64,000 nucleotides of DNA from Pseudomonas uvaldensis (GTDB lineage: Bacteria > Pseudomonadota > Gammaproteobacteria > Pseudomonadales > Pseudomonadaceae): contig NZ_JAIWKS010000002.1 in NCBI RefSeq assembly GCF_021271205.1, positions 248,001-312,000 of the forward strand, in the 5' to 3' direction. Shown in pieces: positions 28,020-35,571 of this stretch. A program made the translations under genes and the position numbers. Below the pieces are notes generated by a model, which worked only from the letters and a program-made list of their open reading frames with translations, was not told where the DNA came from and searched no databases. The number at the start of each line of letters is the position of its first letter. Position 1 is the first letter of the stretch.

Positions 28020-28553
28020 TCAAGGAAAGGGCTCGGGCCGGGCCGCTTGCAGGGGCAGGTTGGCCGCCTCCCAGGCATCGAGGCCATCACGGTACCAATA
28101 CAGATGCTTATAGCCCATGGACGCGGCGCGTTTTACCGCGTTCCAGCTCAACCAGCAATCGGAGCGGCAGTAAAAGACCAGCGGTCGATCCGCGCGCCCA
28201 GCGGTGGCTTTGCGCAGGTAATGGACGAAGTAATCCCGCCAGGCGGGATCCAGATTGCCGTCGCCGGTATTGGCCAGCCACAAGCTGCCGGGAAGGTTGG
28301 CGTGGGGCTCATTGTCGATGAATTGCCCCTGCACCCAGGGCCTGCGGTAGACATCGATCAGCACCGGAGGCGGGGTTTGCCCCAGCAGTTGCTGCAACGC
28401 CTGGGTATCGATGGTTTGCGCGCCTTGCGCCACGGCGGGCGTCGGGCTGCGATACCGGTCGATGCGGTATCCCTCGGGAGAGAACAACGAGGTGTCGGCT
28501 TGCGCGACACACAGCCACAGGCAGGGCAAGACGATCGCCAATGAACGGAACAT
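28020..28553 (-). CDS. PQQ-dependent catabolism-associated CXXCW rhodanese-like protein
   Basis: This 177-residue exported protein has the signal peptide MFRSLAIVLPCLWLCVAQA and a rhodanese-like domain in which the active-site region is FYCRSDCWLSWNAVKRA, the C-x-x-C-W motif that names this family. The family occurs only beside quinoprotein alcohol dehydrogenase genes. A periplasmic thiol role is likely, but the reaction is unknown. agmR follows at 49 bp. One of the 13-bp elements lies about 80 bp upstream. Confidence 0.87.
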   Translation of the reverse strand: MFRSLAIVLPCLWLCVAQADTSLFSPEGYRIDRYRSPTPAVAQGAQTIDTQALQQLLGQTPPPVLIDVYRRPWVQGQFIDNEPHANLPGSLWLANTGDGNLDPAWRDYFVHYLRKATAGRADRPLVFYCRSDCWLSWNAVKRAASMGYKHLYWYRDGLDAWEAANLPLQAARPEPFP

Positions 28554-28634
28554 AGGGATTGATCCTTATTGTTATGCGTCCATTACATGCCAGGGTGGCG
28601 GTCTTGTGAATGCGACCATAGACAGGAAAACCAG

Positions 28635-28647
28635 TACTAAAGTCGTA
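28635..28647. promoter_or_regulatory. Recurring 13-bp element (TACTAAAGTCGTA) before the CXXCW gene
   Basis: TACTAAAGTCGTA has a TAC-N7-GTA dyad and keeps the positions invariant among the other six sites. It sits about 80-95 bp upstream of the CXXCW/agmR transcript start codon. Confidence 0.4.
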
Positions 28648-28689
28648 AAAATGAGTGGAGGATCATGGATCCATCGACATGCGCGAATT

Positions 28690-28780
28690 TGTGGGAGCGG
28701 GCTTGCTCGCGAATGCGGTGTGTCAGCTAACGACCGATGTCACCTGATCCACCGCTTTCGCGAGCAAGCCCGCTCCCACA
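28690..28780. repeat. REPIN
   Basis: TGTGGGAGCGGGCTTGCTCG and its inverted partner ending GCCCGCTCCCACA lie between the ABC permease stop and the CXXCW promoter, with a spacer of about 40 bp. Confidence 0.87.
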
Positions 28781-28799
28781 CGGAATTAGAGGCAAACCG

Positions 28800-29591
28800 T
28801 CAGCCAGCCTTGCGCACCGCCGCATGCTGCGGATTGAACGTCCACACCGCCAGCAGCGCGAAGACCAGGGTCAAGCCGGCACAGACCGTCATCGCCAGCA
28901 AATTGAATTGCCCATACAGGGCAAAGCGCACCAGTTCCACGCCATGGGTGAACGGATTCACCGCGCAAAGCCAATACAGCCAGGGGCTGGCCTCAAGCAT
29001 CTTCCACAGCGGATACAGCGCCGAGGACAGGAAAAACATCGGGAAGATCACGAAGTTCATGACCCCGGCAAAGTTCTCCAATTGCCGTATGGCATTGGAC
29101 AGTAGCAACCCCAGGGCGCTGAGCATCAGGGCCACCAGCAACAGGGCCGGCAGCGCCAGCAACAGGCCCATCGCTGGCGGCTGGACGCCGTACAACCAGG
29201 CAATGGCGAGAAAGGCATAGACCTGCAACAGCGAGATCAGCGAAGTCGCCAGCAGTTTGCTCGCCAGAAGGAAGGCGCGGGGCAGGGGGCTGGTCAGCAG
29301 GACGCGCATGCTGCCCATCTCCCGGTCATAGACCATCGACAACGACCCCTGCATGCCATTGAACAACAGGATCATGCAGGCCAACCCCGGCACGATGTAT
29401 ACCTCGTAAGGAATGTAGGTGTCGTAGGGCGCGATGATGGCGATGCCCAATGCCGCCCGGAAACCCGCAGCGAACACCAGCAGCCACAGCAACGGTCGGA
29501 CCAGAGCACTGAGCAGGCGCGTGCGTTGCAAGACGAAGCGCAGCCATTCGCGCATCACGATGCCGCGCAAACACTGCCAGTACGCGTTCAT
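28800..29591 (-). CDS. PQQ-associated ABC transporter permease (ABC-2 type)
   Basis: This 263-residue inner-membrane protein has six predicted helices and the ABC-2 signature region YDREMGSMRVLLTSPLPRAF, followed by AVNPFTHGVELVRFALYG. It is the permease of the small efflux-type ABC system conserved in ped/exa loci. In P. putida the corresponding genes have been linked to alcohol handling. The start overlaps the ATPase stop by 4 bp. The substrate is unknown; a volatile alcohol, aldehyde or cofactor has been suggested for the family only by context. Confidence 0.88.
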   Translation of the reverse strand: MNAYWQCLRGIVMREWLRFVLQRTRLLSALVRPLLWLLVFAAGFRAALGIAIIAPYDTYIPYEVYIVPGLACMILLFNGMQGSLSMVYDREMGSMRVLLTSPLPRAFLLASKLLATSLISLLQVYAFLAIAWLYGVQPPAMGLLLALPALLLVALMLSALGLLLSNAIRQLENFAGVMNFVIFPMFFLSSALYPLWKMLEASPWLYWLCAVNPFTHGVELVRFALYGQFNLLAMTVCAGLTLVFALLAVWTFNPQHAAVRKAG

Positions 29592-30319
29592 GGGTGGGCT
29601 CCCACAGCGGTCAATCGATTGAAGGCTGAGCCCAGGGTTCCGCCGTACTCCAGGCTAATGACCTCGGCGGGACCGCTGGCGACGAGGCGGCCCTGATGCA
29701 AGATCAACAACGTATCGCTGGGTTGCACTTCATCCAGCAGGTGGGTGGTCCAGAGCACGCTGATGCCCTGTTCGCGGCAGAGTTGGCGAACGTGTTGGCC
29801 GAGGGCCTGGCGGCTGGCCGGATCAAGGCCGACGCTGGGTTCGTCCAGCAGCAACAGACGCGGCTCGTGGAGCAGCGCCCGGGCGATTTCCACCCGGCGA
29901 CGATGTCCACCGTTGAGATTGCGCACCCGTTCGTGGCGCCGTTCGGTCAGTTCCTGACGGGCCAGCTCAGTGTCGATCCGGACGCTGCCCTCGCGTCGGG
30001 ACAGGCCATGCAGCGCGACGTGATAACGCAGGTTCTGCTCCACGCTCAAATCCAGGTCCAGGGTGCTTTGCTGGAACACCACGCCCAACTGGCGCAAGGC
30101 CGGGCGGGGCGAGGTTTGCAAAGAGTGACCGCCGACGCGGATCTCGCCGCATTGCACGTCATAAAGGCGCGTGAGCAGCGCGATCAACGTCGACTTACCC
30201 GCTCCATTGGGCCCCAGGAGCGAGGCGAATTGCCCGGCGGGCAGGCTGAAATCCAACTGCCGGAGAGCGTCGCGTGTACCGTAGGCGAAGCTCAGGTCGC
30301 TGACCTGCAAGGCGTTCAT
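29588..30319 (-). CDS. PQQ-associated ABC transporter ATP-binding protein
   Basis: This 243-residue ATPase has Walker A LLGPNGAGKSTLI, Q-loop VFQQSTLDLDLS, a degenerate signature NLNGGHRRRVEIA (NGGHR instead of SGGQ), Walker B RLLLLDEPSVGLDP and the switch histidine in TTHLLDE. It belongs to the exporter group that pairs with ABC-2 permeases. It overlaps the beta-propeller gene upstream and the permease gene downstream by 4 bp each, so the three form one translation-coupled unit. Confidence 0.9.
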   Translation of the reverse strand: MNALQVSDLSFAYGTRDALRQLDFSLPAGQFASLLGPNGAGKSTLIALLTRLYDVQCGEIRVGGHSLQTSPRPALRQLGVVFQQSTLDLDLSVEQNLRYHVALHGLSRREGSVRIDTELARQELTERRHERVRNLNGGHRRRVEIARALLHEPRLLLLDEPSVGLDPASRQALGQHVRQLCREQGISVLWTTHLLDEVQPSDTLLILHQGRLVASGPAEVISLEYGGTLGSAFNRLTAVGAHP

Positions 30320-31296
30320 GGTGTCACCACCACGCCCCAGGGATAGCGCCCGACCTTCACCGACTTCAGCACTTTGCGGCTCTGCACGTCGATCACCGAG
30401 ACGTCACCGCTGACGCCGTTGGTTGCCAGCAGCTGACGCTGGTCCGGGGTGAACGCCAATTGCCAGACCCGCCTGCCCACCAGCAGGTAATCCAGCACTT
30501 CAAAGGTCTTGGCGTCGATAACCGCCACATGGTTGGCCGGGCCCAGGGCGACGAAAGCGAGCTTGCCGTCGGCGCTGAGCTTGATGCCCACCGGCTGCAC
30601 CTTGTCTGGGTGCACGCCCTTGATCTGGAACGTCAGGGTCTTGAGCACCTGGCGCGTGGCGACATCGAGAATCGTCAGAGTGCCGCCGATCTCCGCCGAC
30701 GCCCAGAGCTGGGTGCCGTCGCGACTGAACTCGACGAAGCGCGGACGCTGGTCCACCAGGGTGTTGTCGGCCAGCGTCTGGGTACTGGTGTCGATCCAGT
30801 GCAACATGTTGGTGGTTTCGCTGGTGTTGACTGCCCACTTGCCGTCCGGGCTCACGGCCATGCCTTCGGGCTCGACACCCACGCCGATCTGGCCCAGCAC
30901 TTCGGAGGTCTGGGTGTCGATCACTGTGACCAGGGCATCGTCTTCATTGGAGACGTACAGCCAGCGGTCGTTGGGGTGCAGAGCGAACTGTTCCGGGTCT
31001 TTGCCCGAGGGCAGCTCCTTGATGATTTTGCGCGTCGCCACGTCCATCACCTGCACCCGGTCCGAATCGCTGGCGCAGATGTACAACAGCCGATTGTCGT
31101 GAGACAGCAACAGCCCTCGGGGGCGCTGGCCCACCGGCAGCGTCTCGATGACTTCCAGGCTCTGCAGATCGATCAGGCTCAGGCTGTTGTCTTTCTCGTT
31201 GGAGACCCAGGCGATGCTGGCGCCGGCAGGGCTGGCGGCGAACAACGCGATGCCCAGGGACAGGGCTTGGCAGGCTTGCAGCAATGGGCGACGCAT
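30316..31296 (-). CDS. PQQ-associated YVTN beta-propeller protein
   Basis: This 326-residue exported protein (signal peptide ending SPAGA-SIAW) has seven YVTN-type repeats. Examples are SLIDLQSLEVIETLPVGQRP, VMDVATRKIIKELPSGKDP, VIDTQTSEVLGQIGVGVEP and VIDVQSRKVLKSVKVGRYP. This is a periplasmic beta-propeller of the kind found in all PQQ alcohol loci. It probably serves as a scaffold or binding protein for the ABC unit; no enzyme motif was seen. It is 27 bp downstream of the binding-protein gene and coupled to the ATPase gene. Confidence 0.88.
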   Translation of the reverse strand: MRRPLLQACQALSLGIALFAASPAGASIAWVSNEKDNSLSLIDLQSLEVIETLPVGQRPRGLLLSHDNRLLYICASDSDRVQVMDVATRKIIKELPSGKDPEQFALHPNDRWLYVSNEDDALVTVIDTQTSEVLGQIGVGVEPEGMAVSPDGKWAVNTSETTNMLHWIDTSTQTLADNTLVDQRPRFVEFSRDGTQLWASAEIGGTLTILDVATRQVLKTLTFQIKGVHPDKVQPVGIKLSADGKLAFVALGPANHVAVIDAKTFEVLDYLLVGRRVWQLAFTPDQRQLLATNGVSGDVSVIDVQSRKVLKSVKVGRYPWGVVVTP

Positions 31297-31323
31297 GGCG
31301 GTTTCCTTATTGTTGTTATCGGA

Positions 31324-32487
31324 TCAGGGGTAACGGCAGCTCACTTCGGGGCGGTCGTAGCCCAGGCTGTCCATTTCGTTGGACGGATGCAGGAAGCCGT
31401 CCTGGGGCGAGGTGCTCACCAGAGCCCGAGGCTGTACCAGGGGAATCGGCTGGCGCAGTTGCCCGTTCCAGGGGCGGTAGCTGAGTTTGCGTCCCTTGAA
31501 TCCGTCCAGCGGCAACTGATCGCTCAGGGCCAACTGGCGGATCGCGAGAGCATCGTTCTGGCGCAGTTTGCTGACGGCGCTGGCGATGCTGCGCACGGCG
31601 ATCCAGGCGGCAAAATCGCGGTCGTTCATCCAGCGACCGGCCAGGGATTCAAAGCGTTTTTGCAGTTGGGCCGCGCCGTAGGTTTCCACGGTTTTGTGCC
31701 AGCCGGTGGGCACCAGCCCCTGGGTGCCGGCCACCGGACGCGGGTACCAGGTCTGGTAGGGCAGGTATTCGCCGAAGTCGCCGCGTTCATCCGCCACCAG
31801 CACGACGTCGTATTCGGCGGTCTGGGTGAACAGCGGCATGTCGGCCTGGGCGCTGCGGCGCTGGTCGTTGTCGAACTGCCAGGCTTTTTCGGCGACCACC
31901 GTCATGCCGAAGCGCTTCATGGCCCGCCGCAGGGCGGTCGCGTAGGCCTGGTCGTCGGGCGTCTGGCCGACGATCAGCAGTGCCCGCTGCCATTTGCGCA
32001 CGACACTGAATTGCACCAAAGCATCGGCAAGCATGGCCCGATCGGGCAGGCTGTGGAGTACGTTCCCCAGGCATTGCGTGGTGCGCAGACTGTCATCGGG
32101 GCTGCCCGCGTTGAACAGCAAACTGTCGGGCATGGCGGCACTGAGCTGGCGCAGGCTGGCGGCCGGGGCGTTCACCACGAACAACCGCAGCCCCTGGTCA
32201 TGCTGGGCGCGGGCCGCCTGGAGCAGCGCTTCGGGGCTGTCGACGCTGGCGCTTTCCAGGCGGTAATCGTGCTTGAGGAAACGTCCGGTGCTGTTGCTGT
32301 CGATGATCGCCAGTTCAGCGCCACGTAGTCCGGCGTCGGCAGGCTCAGCGATCACGTTTGAGAGCAGCGGGCCCGGATCGGGACGGTAACCCAGGTAGCC
32401 GATACGCACCTGCAACGGCGCCGCCTCATCCGCCTGGGCGGCGACTGCAAGAAGAGTAATCAAGGTGAGACTGACGAGCCGACGCAT
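31324..32487 (-). CDS. PQQ-associated ABC substrate-binding protein
   Basis: This 387-residue exported protein starts MRRLVSLTLITLLAVAAQA at 32487. A longer frame to 32622 reads through the promoter and was rejected. It is a branched-chain-amino-acid-binding-like (type I periplasmic) fold (RIGYLGYRP, LRGAELAIIDSNSTGRFL, RALLIVGQTPDDQAYATALRR). Family members occur only with quinoprotein dehydrogenase clusters. It heads the minus-strand unit with the propeller, ATPase and permease. The shared upstream region holds a 13-bp element. Confidence 0.87.
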   Translation of the reverse strand: MRRLVSLTLITLLAVAAQADEAAPLQVRIGYLGYRPDPGPLLSNVIAEPADAGLRGAELAIIDSNSTGRFLKHDYRLESASVDSPEALLQAARAQHDQGLRLFVVNAPAASLRQLSAAMPDSLLFNAGSPDDSLRTTQCLGNVLHSLPDRAMLADALVQFSVVRKWQRALLIVGQTPDDQAYATALRRAMKRFGMTVVAEKAWQFDNDQRRSAQADMPLFTQTAEYDVVLVADERGDFGEYLPYQTWYPRPVAGTQGLVPTGWHKTVETYGAAQLQKRFESLAGRWMNDRDFAAWIAVRSIASAVSKLRQNDALAIRQLALSDQLPLDGFKGRKLSYRPWNGQLRQPIPLVQPRALVSTSPQDGFLHPSNEMDSLGYDRPEVSCRYP

Positions 32488-32565
32488 AACACCTCCACTA
32501 CAGGTAGCGCCAGCATAGGAAGCACGCGCCCATGGGGAAATATGCAGAAAGTATCGCCGGTGCAG

Positions 32566-32578
32566 TACCAAGGTAGTA
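32566..32578. promoter_or_regulatory. Recurring 13-bp element (TACCAAGGTAGTA)
   Basis: This is the most symmetrical copy: TAC and GTA arms around seven bases. It lies 79 bp from the binding-protein start and upstream of the pedS2-like region, so it could serve both directions. Confidence 0.55.
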
Positions 32579-32643
32579 ACCCGCCGCCGGGCCCGGGGTT
32601 CTAGGATGCAGGGCATTGTCATTCATCAGGGAGCGGACGGACT

Positions 32644-32913
32644 GTGCGGACTTTCAAAGCGCTGCTGTTGCCGTTGTTGCTGGTCCTGAGTTTGATCGGG
32701 GTTGATCGGTTGTCTGGAAAACAGGGATCGTGCGGTGAACACGAAACCTGCAAACACCCGCGGCCCCCTGTGGGAGCGGGCTTGCCCGCGAAGGCGGCGG
32801 CACTGTCCACCTCTATGCAAACCGATCGACCGTTTTCGCGAGCAAGCCCGCTCCCACAAGAGGGATGTGTCTGGCGCTGGGGGTGTGAGTTCAACCCGGC
32901 AATGGGGTACTGA
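32644..32913 (+). CDS. Possible small membrane/exported peptide, tail overrun by a REPIN
   Basis: A GTG at 32644, 10 bp after AGGGAG, opens a frame whose first 24 residues look like a signal or anchor (VRTFKALLLPLLLVLSLIGV). After about 40 residues the frame runs into the REPIN at 32769 and continues as repeat-derived sequence to 32913. Either a short exported protein has been altered by the repeat, or the start is fortuitous. No family was recognised. It would be translated just before the sensor kinase. Confidence 0.3.
   Translation: MRTFKALLLPLLLVLSLIGVDRLSGKQGSCGEHETCKHPRPPVGAGLPAKAAALSTSMQTDRPFSRASPLPQEGCVWRWGCEFNPAMGY
32769..32858. repeat. REPIN
   Basis: TGTGGGAGCGGGCTTGCCCG and its inverted partner ending GCCCGCTCCCACA, placed just 58 bp before the sensor-kinase start codon. 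Confidence 0.87.
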
Positions 32914-32915
32914 CC

Positions 32916-34175
32916 ATGTCTGCTCTGTGGCGCATCAACCTCTGGGTCACGGCATTCTTCGCCCTGGTCACCCTGGCCTGTGCGCTGCTGCTGTTGCATC
33001 AGGCCGTGGCCGACGTGAAGCGCGAGTTGCAATCAGCCGAATCCGTGGTGCATTACCTCAAGGAAACCGCCGAGCGCGATCCGACGAGCCTGCAGCCACG
33101 GCTGACAGGCAGCTTGCGCCATGTGCGGGTGCGTTGGCTGGGGCCTGGAGAGGTGTTCCCGATACCGGACGAAGAGGGGCCCAAGGGCTGGGTCGGGCGA
33201 TGGCTGCTCGACGACAGTCCTATGGCTCAAGTGGTGCAGTTGCGCGACGGGCGACGGGCCTGGATTGCCGTCGATCCACGAGACGAAATCGACGAGATCC
33301 TCGATTCGCTGGTGCAGTTGCTGGTTGTCTGTGCCATGGCCCTGCTGCTCAGCCTGCTGGTGATTCGCTGGGCGGTGGACCGGGTCATGCGCATGCTGGA
33401 TCAGTTGCTGGGGGCGCTGCGCCAGGTATCGAGCGGCGACCTGCGAGTGCACCTGCCCGCCGAAGGCATCCCTGAGGCGCGACAGTTGGCAGGGCATTTC
33501 AATCGAATGACCGCCGCCCTGGCCCAATCTCGGGCCGATAACACCCGGCTCACCCAGGCGCTGCTGGCGGTGCAGGAGCGTGAGCGTACCCATTTGGCCC
33601 AGGCGCTGCACGACGACCTGGGCCAGTATGTGGCTGGCATCCGCGCCAGGGCCTGTCTGCTGCGCCTGGTCACCGGTCAGCCTTCGGTACTGGAGCAGAC
33701 GGTCAGTCAGCTGGAGCACGACTGCGAGCACTTGCAACAGGGATTCCGGGCGTTGGTCCATGATCTGTACCCGGTGGTGCTGCAACACTTGCCGCTTGGC
33801 GAAGCCATTGGCTTGCTGGCGCGGCAATGCCAGGACACCCATGGCATCGCCTGTGAGTTACGCATCGCGGATGCCTTGCCACCGTTGTCGGGACCGGACA
33901 AGACCCACCTGTATCGCCTGTTGCAGGAAGCACTGACCAACGTTGCCCGCCATGCCAACGCGACCCATGTACGGATCCGTTTGCGTCAGCGTGCCGGCCG
34001 TCTGCGCCTGCTGGTTCGCGACAACGGCCAGGGCGCCCTCCAGCCGTATCGACCGGGCGTGGGCCTGCATTCGATGTGCGAGCGGGCCCGCAGCCTGGGC
34101 GGCGAATTGCGCGTCATCTGCCGGCCCGGTGCAGGCTGGGCACTGGCCTTGAATATCCCTCTGGAGGCACGATGA
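32916..34175 (+). CDS. pedS2: Sensor histidine kinase of the quinoprotein switch (PedS2-like)
   Basis: This 419-residue membrane kinase has helix 1 at about residues 9-27 and a periplasmic domain of about 100 residues that is rich in acidic residues (PDEEGPKGW, LLDDSP, VDPRDEIDEILDS). Helix 2 is near 132-150, followed by a HAMP segment, a HisKA_3 dimerisation domain with the phospho-histidine in RTHLAQALHDDLGQYV, and an HATPase domain (LLQEALTNVARHANA). Its place next to a NarL regulator and PedE matches PedS2/PedR2 of P. putida, the lanthanide-responsive pair. The stop overlaps the regulator start (ATGA). Identification rests on gene order plus domain build. Confidence 0.82.
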   Translation: MSALWRINLWVTAFFALVTLACALLLLHQAVADVKRELQSAESVVHYLKETAERDPTSLQPRLTGSLRHVRVRWLGPGEVFPIPDEEGPKGWVGRWLLDDSPMAQVVQLRDGRRAWIAVDPRDEIDEILDSLVQLLVVCAMALLLSLLVIRWAVDRVMRMLDQLLGALRQVSSGDLRVHLPAEGIPEARQLAGHFNRMTAALAQSRADNTRLTQALLAVQERERTHLAQALHDDLGQYVAGIRARACLLRLVTGQPSVLEQTVSQLEHDCEHLQQGFRALVHDLYPVVLQHLPLGEAIGLLARQCQDTHGIACELRIADALPPLSGPDKTHLYRLLQEALTNVARHANATHVRIRLRQRAGRLRLLVRDNGQGALQPYRPGVGLHSMCERARSLGGELRVICRPGAGWALALNIPLEAR

Positions 34176-34810
34176 ACATTTTGTTGGTGGACGACCACGC
34201 GGTGGTTCGGCAGGGCTACGCTAGTCTCCTGCGGGCCTTGATGCCGGATTTGCATGTCCGGGAGGCAGCCACCGGAGAAGAGGCGTTAAGCCACGTGCAG
34301 GAACAGGTACCGCATCTGGTGATCATGGACTTCGGCCTGCCCGGTATCAGTGGCCTGGAGACCACGCGGCGCCTGCGCCAGCGCCTGCCGCAACTGCGGG
34401 TCCTGTTTTTCAGCATGCACGATGAATTGCCGCTGGTGCGTCAGGCACTGGACGCCGGTGCCTGCGGTTATCTGACCAAGAACTCGGCGCCCCAGGTGCT
34501 GGTGGAGGCGGTGCGCCGGGTATCGGCCGGCCACGCCTATATCGAACAGTCCCTGGCGACCCAATTGGCTTGCGCCGGCCCCCGGCAAAACACCGACCCG
34601 CGCCTGCAAAGCATGACCCAGCGTGAGCTGGAGATTTTCGTCATGCTCGCCAAGGGCACACCCGCACGCACCATCGCCGAGCAGTTGTGCATCAGCGCTA
34701 AAACCGTGTCGAACCATCTGACACTGCTCAAGAGCAAGTTGCAGGTCAGCTCTCATGCCGAGCTGGTGCATCTGGGGATCGACCTGGGCTTGGTGCGGGT
34801 GGCGGGGTAA
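34172..34810 (+). CDS. pedR2: NarL-type response regulator (PedR2-like)
   Basis: This 212-residue regulator starts MNILLVDDHAVVRQGY. It has the receiver acceptor Asp in LVIMDFGLPGISGLE, conserved Ser/Lys (FFSMHDE, YLTKNSAP), and a C-terminal LuxR HTH (MTQRELEIFVMLAKGTPARTIA, ISAKTVSNHLTLLKSKL). It is translation-coupled to the sensor kinase. In P. putida PedR2 activates the Ca-dependent pedE and, when lanthanides block its kinase, yields to pedH expression. The same logic is inferred here because both dehydrogenase types are present. Confidence 0.83.
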   Translation: MNILLVDDHAVVRQGYASLLRALMPDLHVREAATGEEALSHVQEQVPHLVIMDFGLPGISGLETTRRLRQRLPQLRVLFFSMHDELPLVRQALDAGACGYLTKNSAPQVLVEAVRRVSAGHAYIEQSLATQLACAGPRQNTDPRLQSMTQRELEIFVMLAKGTPARTIAEQLCISAKTVSNHLTLLKSKLQVSSHAELVHLGIDLGLVRVAG

Positions 34811-34845
34811 AAAACCTATAGAACTCATCCTGTGGCGAAAGGCTC

Positions 34846-35490
34846 TCATCGGTCCCAGGATTCCGGACATCCTTTGCAATCCTGCATGTTTGCATCTTGG
34901 AAGTTCCCGTAATGCTGACGCGAGCCACTCAGGTCGGCCTGTTCCAGGTTGCTTTCGCCGAACTTGGCTTCTTGCAGGTTGGCGTCGCGCAGGTCGGCGC
35001 CCTTGAGGTCGGCTTTGCTCAGCCAAGCCATTTCCAAGTCGGCCGCTTGCAAGTTGGCTCCGTGCAGTCGCGCGCCGGATAAGCGAGCGAACTGAAGATA
35101 GGCTGCGCTCAGGTCGGCACGCTGGAGCTGTGCACCTTGAGCAAACAGCCCCCAGCCCTGGATGGCCTTGAGCGTCGCACCGGTGAAGTCGGCCAGGCGC
35201 AGGTTACTTTGCTGCAGACTGGCACGGGTCAGGTTGGCGCCCTGCAGTCGGGCGCGCTCCAGATTCGCCAGGTCCAGCCTCGCGTGCCGCAGGTCGGCAT
35301 CCCGTAGATCGGCACCGCTGAGGTTCATCTTGCGCAGGTCCTGGTTGGCCAGCCGGGCACCGCGCAGGTTGGCGCCGGGGCATTGGCTGGATTCGGCGAT
35401 GACGCAGCCGTTGAGGATCAGGGCCGCGTCGGAGTCTTCGGCATGGGCACTAGAGGCGAGCAGCACCAATGCCAGGGGTAAGTAATTCAT
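34846..35490 (-). CDS. Exported pentapeptide-repeat protein
   Basis: This 214-residue protein starts MNYLPLALVLLASSAHA at 35490, a signal peptide. The 5' extension to 35538 is repeat DNA and was rejected. Residues about 40-190 are A(D/N)Lxx pentapeptide repeats (ANLRGARLANQDLRKMNL, ADLRDADLRHARLDLANL), forming a right-handed quadrilateral beta-helix. Cysteines flank the repeat (NGCVIAESSQC at the start, MQDCKGC at the end), likely as caps. It is conserved beside pedE in P. putida. The role is unknown; a periplasmic scaffold is plausible. Confidence 0.87.
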   Translation of the reverse strand: MNYLPLALVLLASSAHAEDSDAALILNGCVIAESSQCPGANLRGARLANQDLRKMNLSGADLRDADLRHARLDLANLERARLQGANLTRASLQQSNLRLADFTGATLKAIQGWGLFAQGAQLQRADLSAAYLQFARLSGARLHGANLQAADLEMAWLSKADLKGADLRDANLQEAKFGESNLEQADLSGSRQHYGNFQDANMQDCKGCPESWDR

Positions 35491-35511
35491 GGCAGTAAAC
35501 TCGGTTGACCC

Positions 35512-35539
35512 TGTGGGAGCGAGCAAGCCCGCTCCCACA
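35512..35539. repeat. REP hairpin
   Basis: TGTGGGAGCG ... GCCCGCTCCCACA is a compact joined form of the two REP arms in the gap between pedE and the pentapeptide gene. Confidence 0.75.
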
Positions 35540-35571
35540 ATGGGGAATTGGGTTGAGGTTCTGAGAGCGTG

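Larger units (their letters stand above)
32488..32915. other. Divergent control region with REPIN
   Basis: This 428-bp gap separates the binding-protein gene (minus) from the sensor kinase (plus). It holds a 13-bp element at 32566-32578, a possible short reading frame from GTG 32644, and a REPIN at 32769-32858. Confidence 0.65.

Noticed and set aside
30460-32328. 622-codon plus-strand frame
   Set aside because: Antisense to the propeller and binding-protein genes of the PQQ ABC unit. It has no domain pattern.
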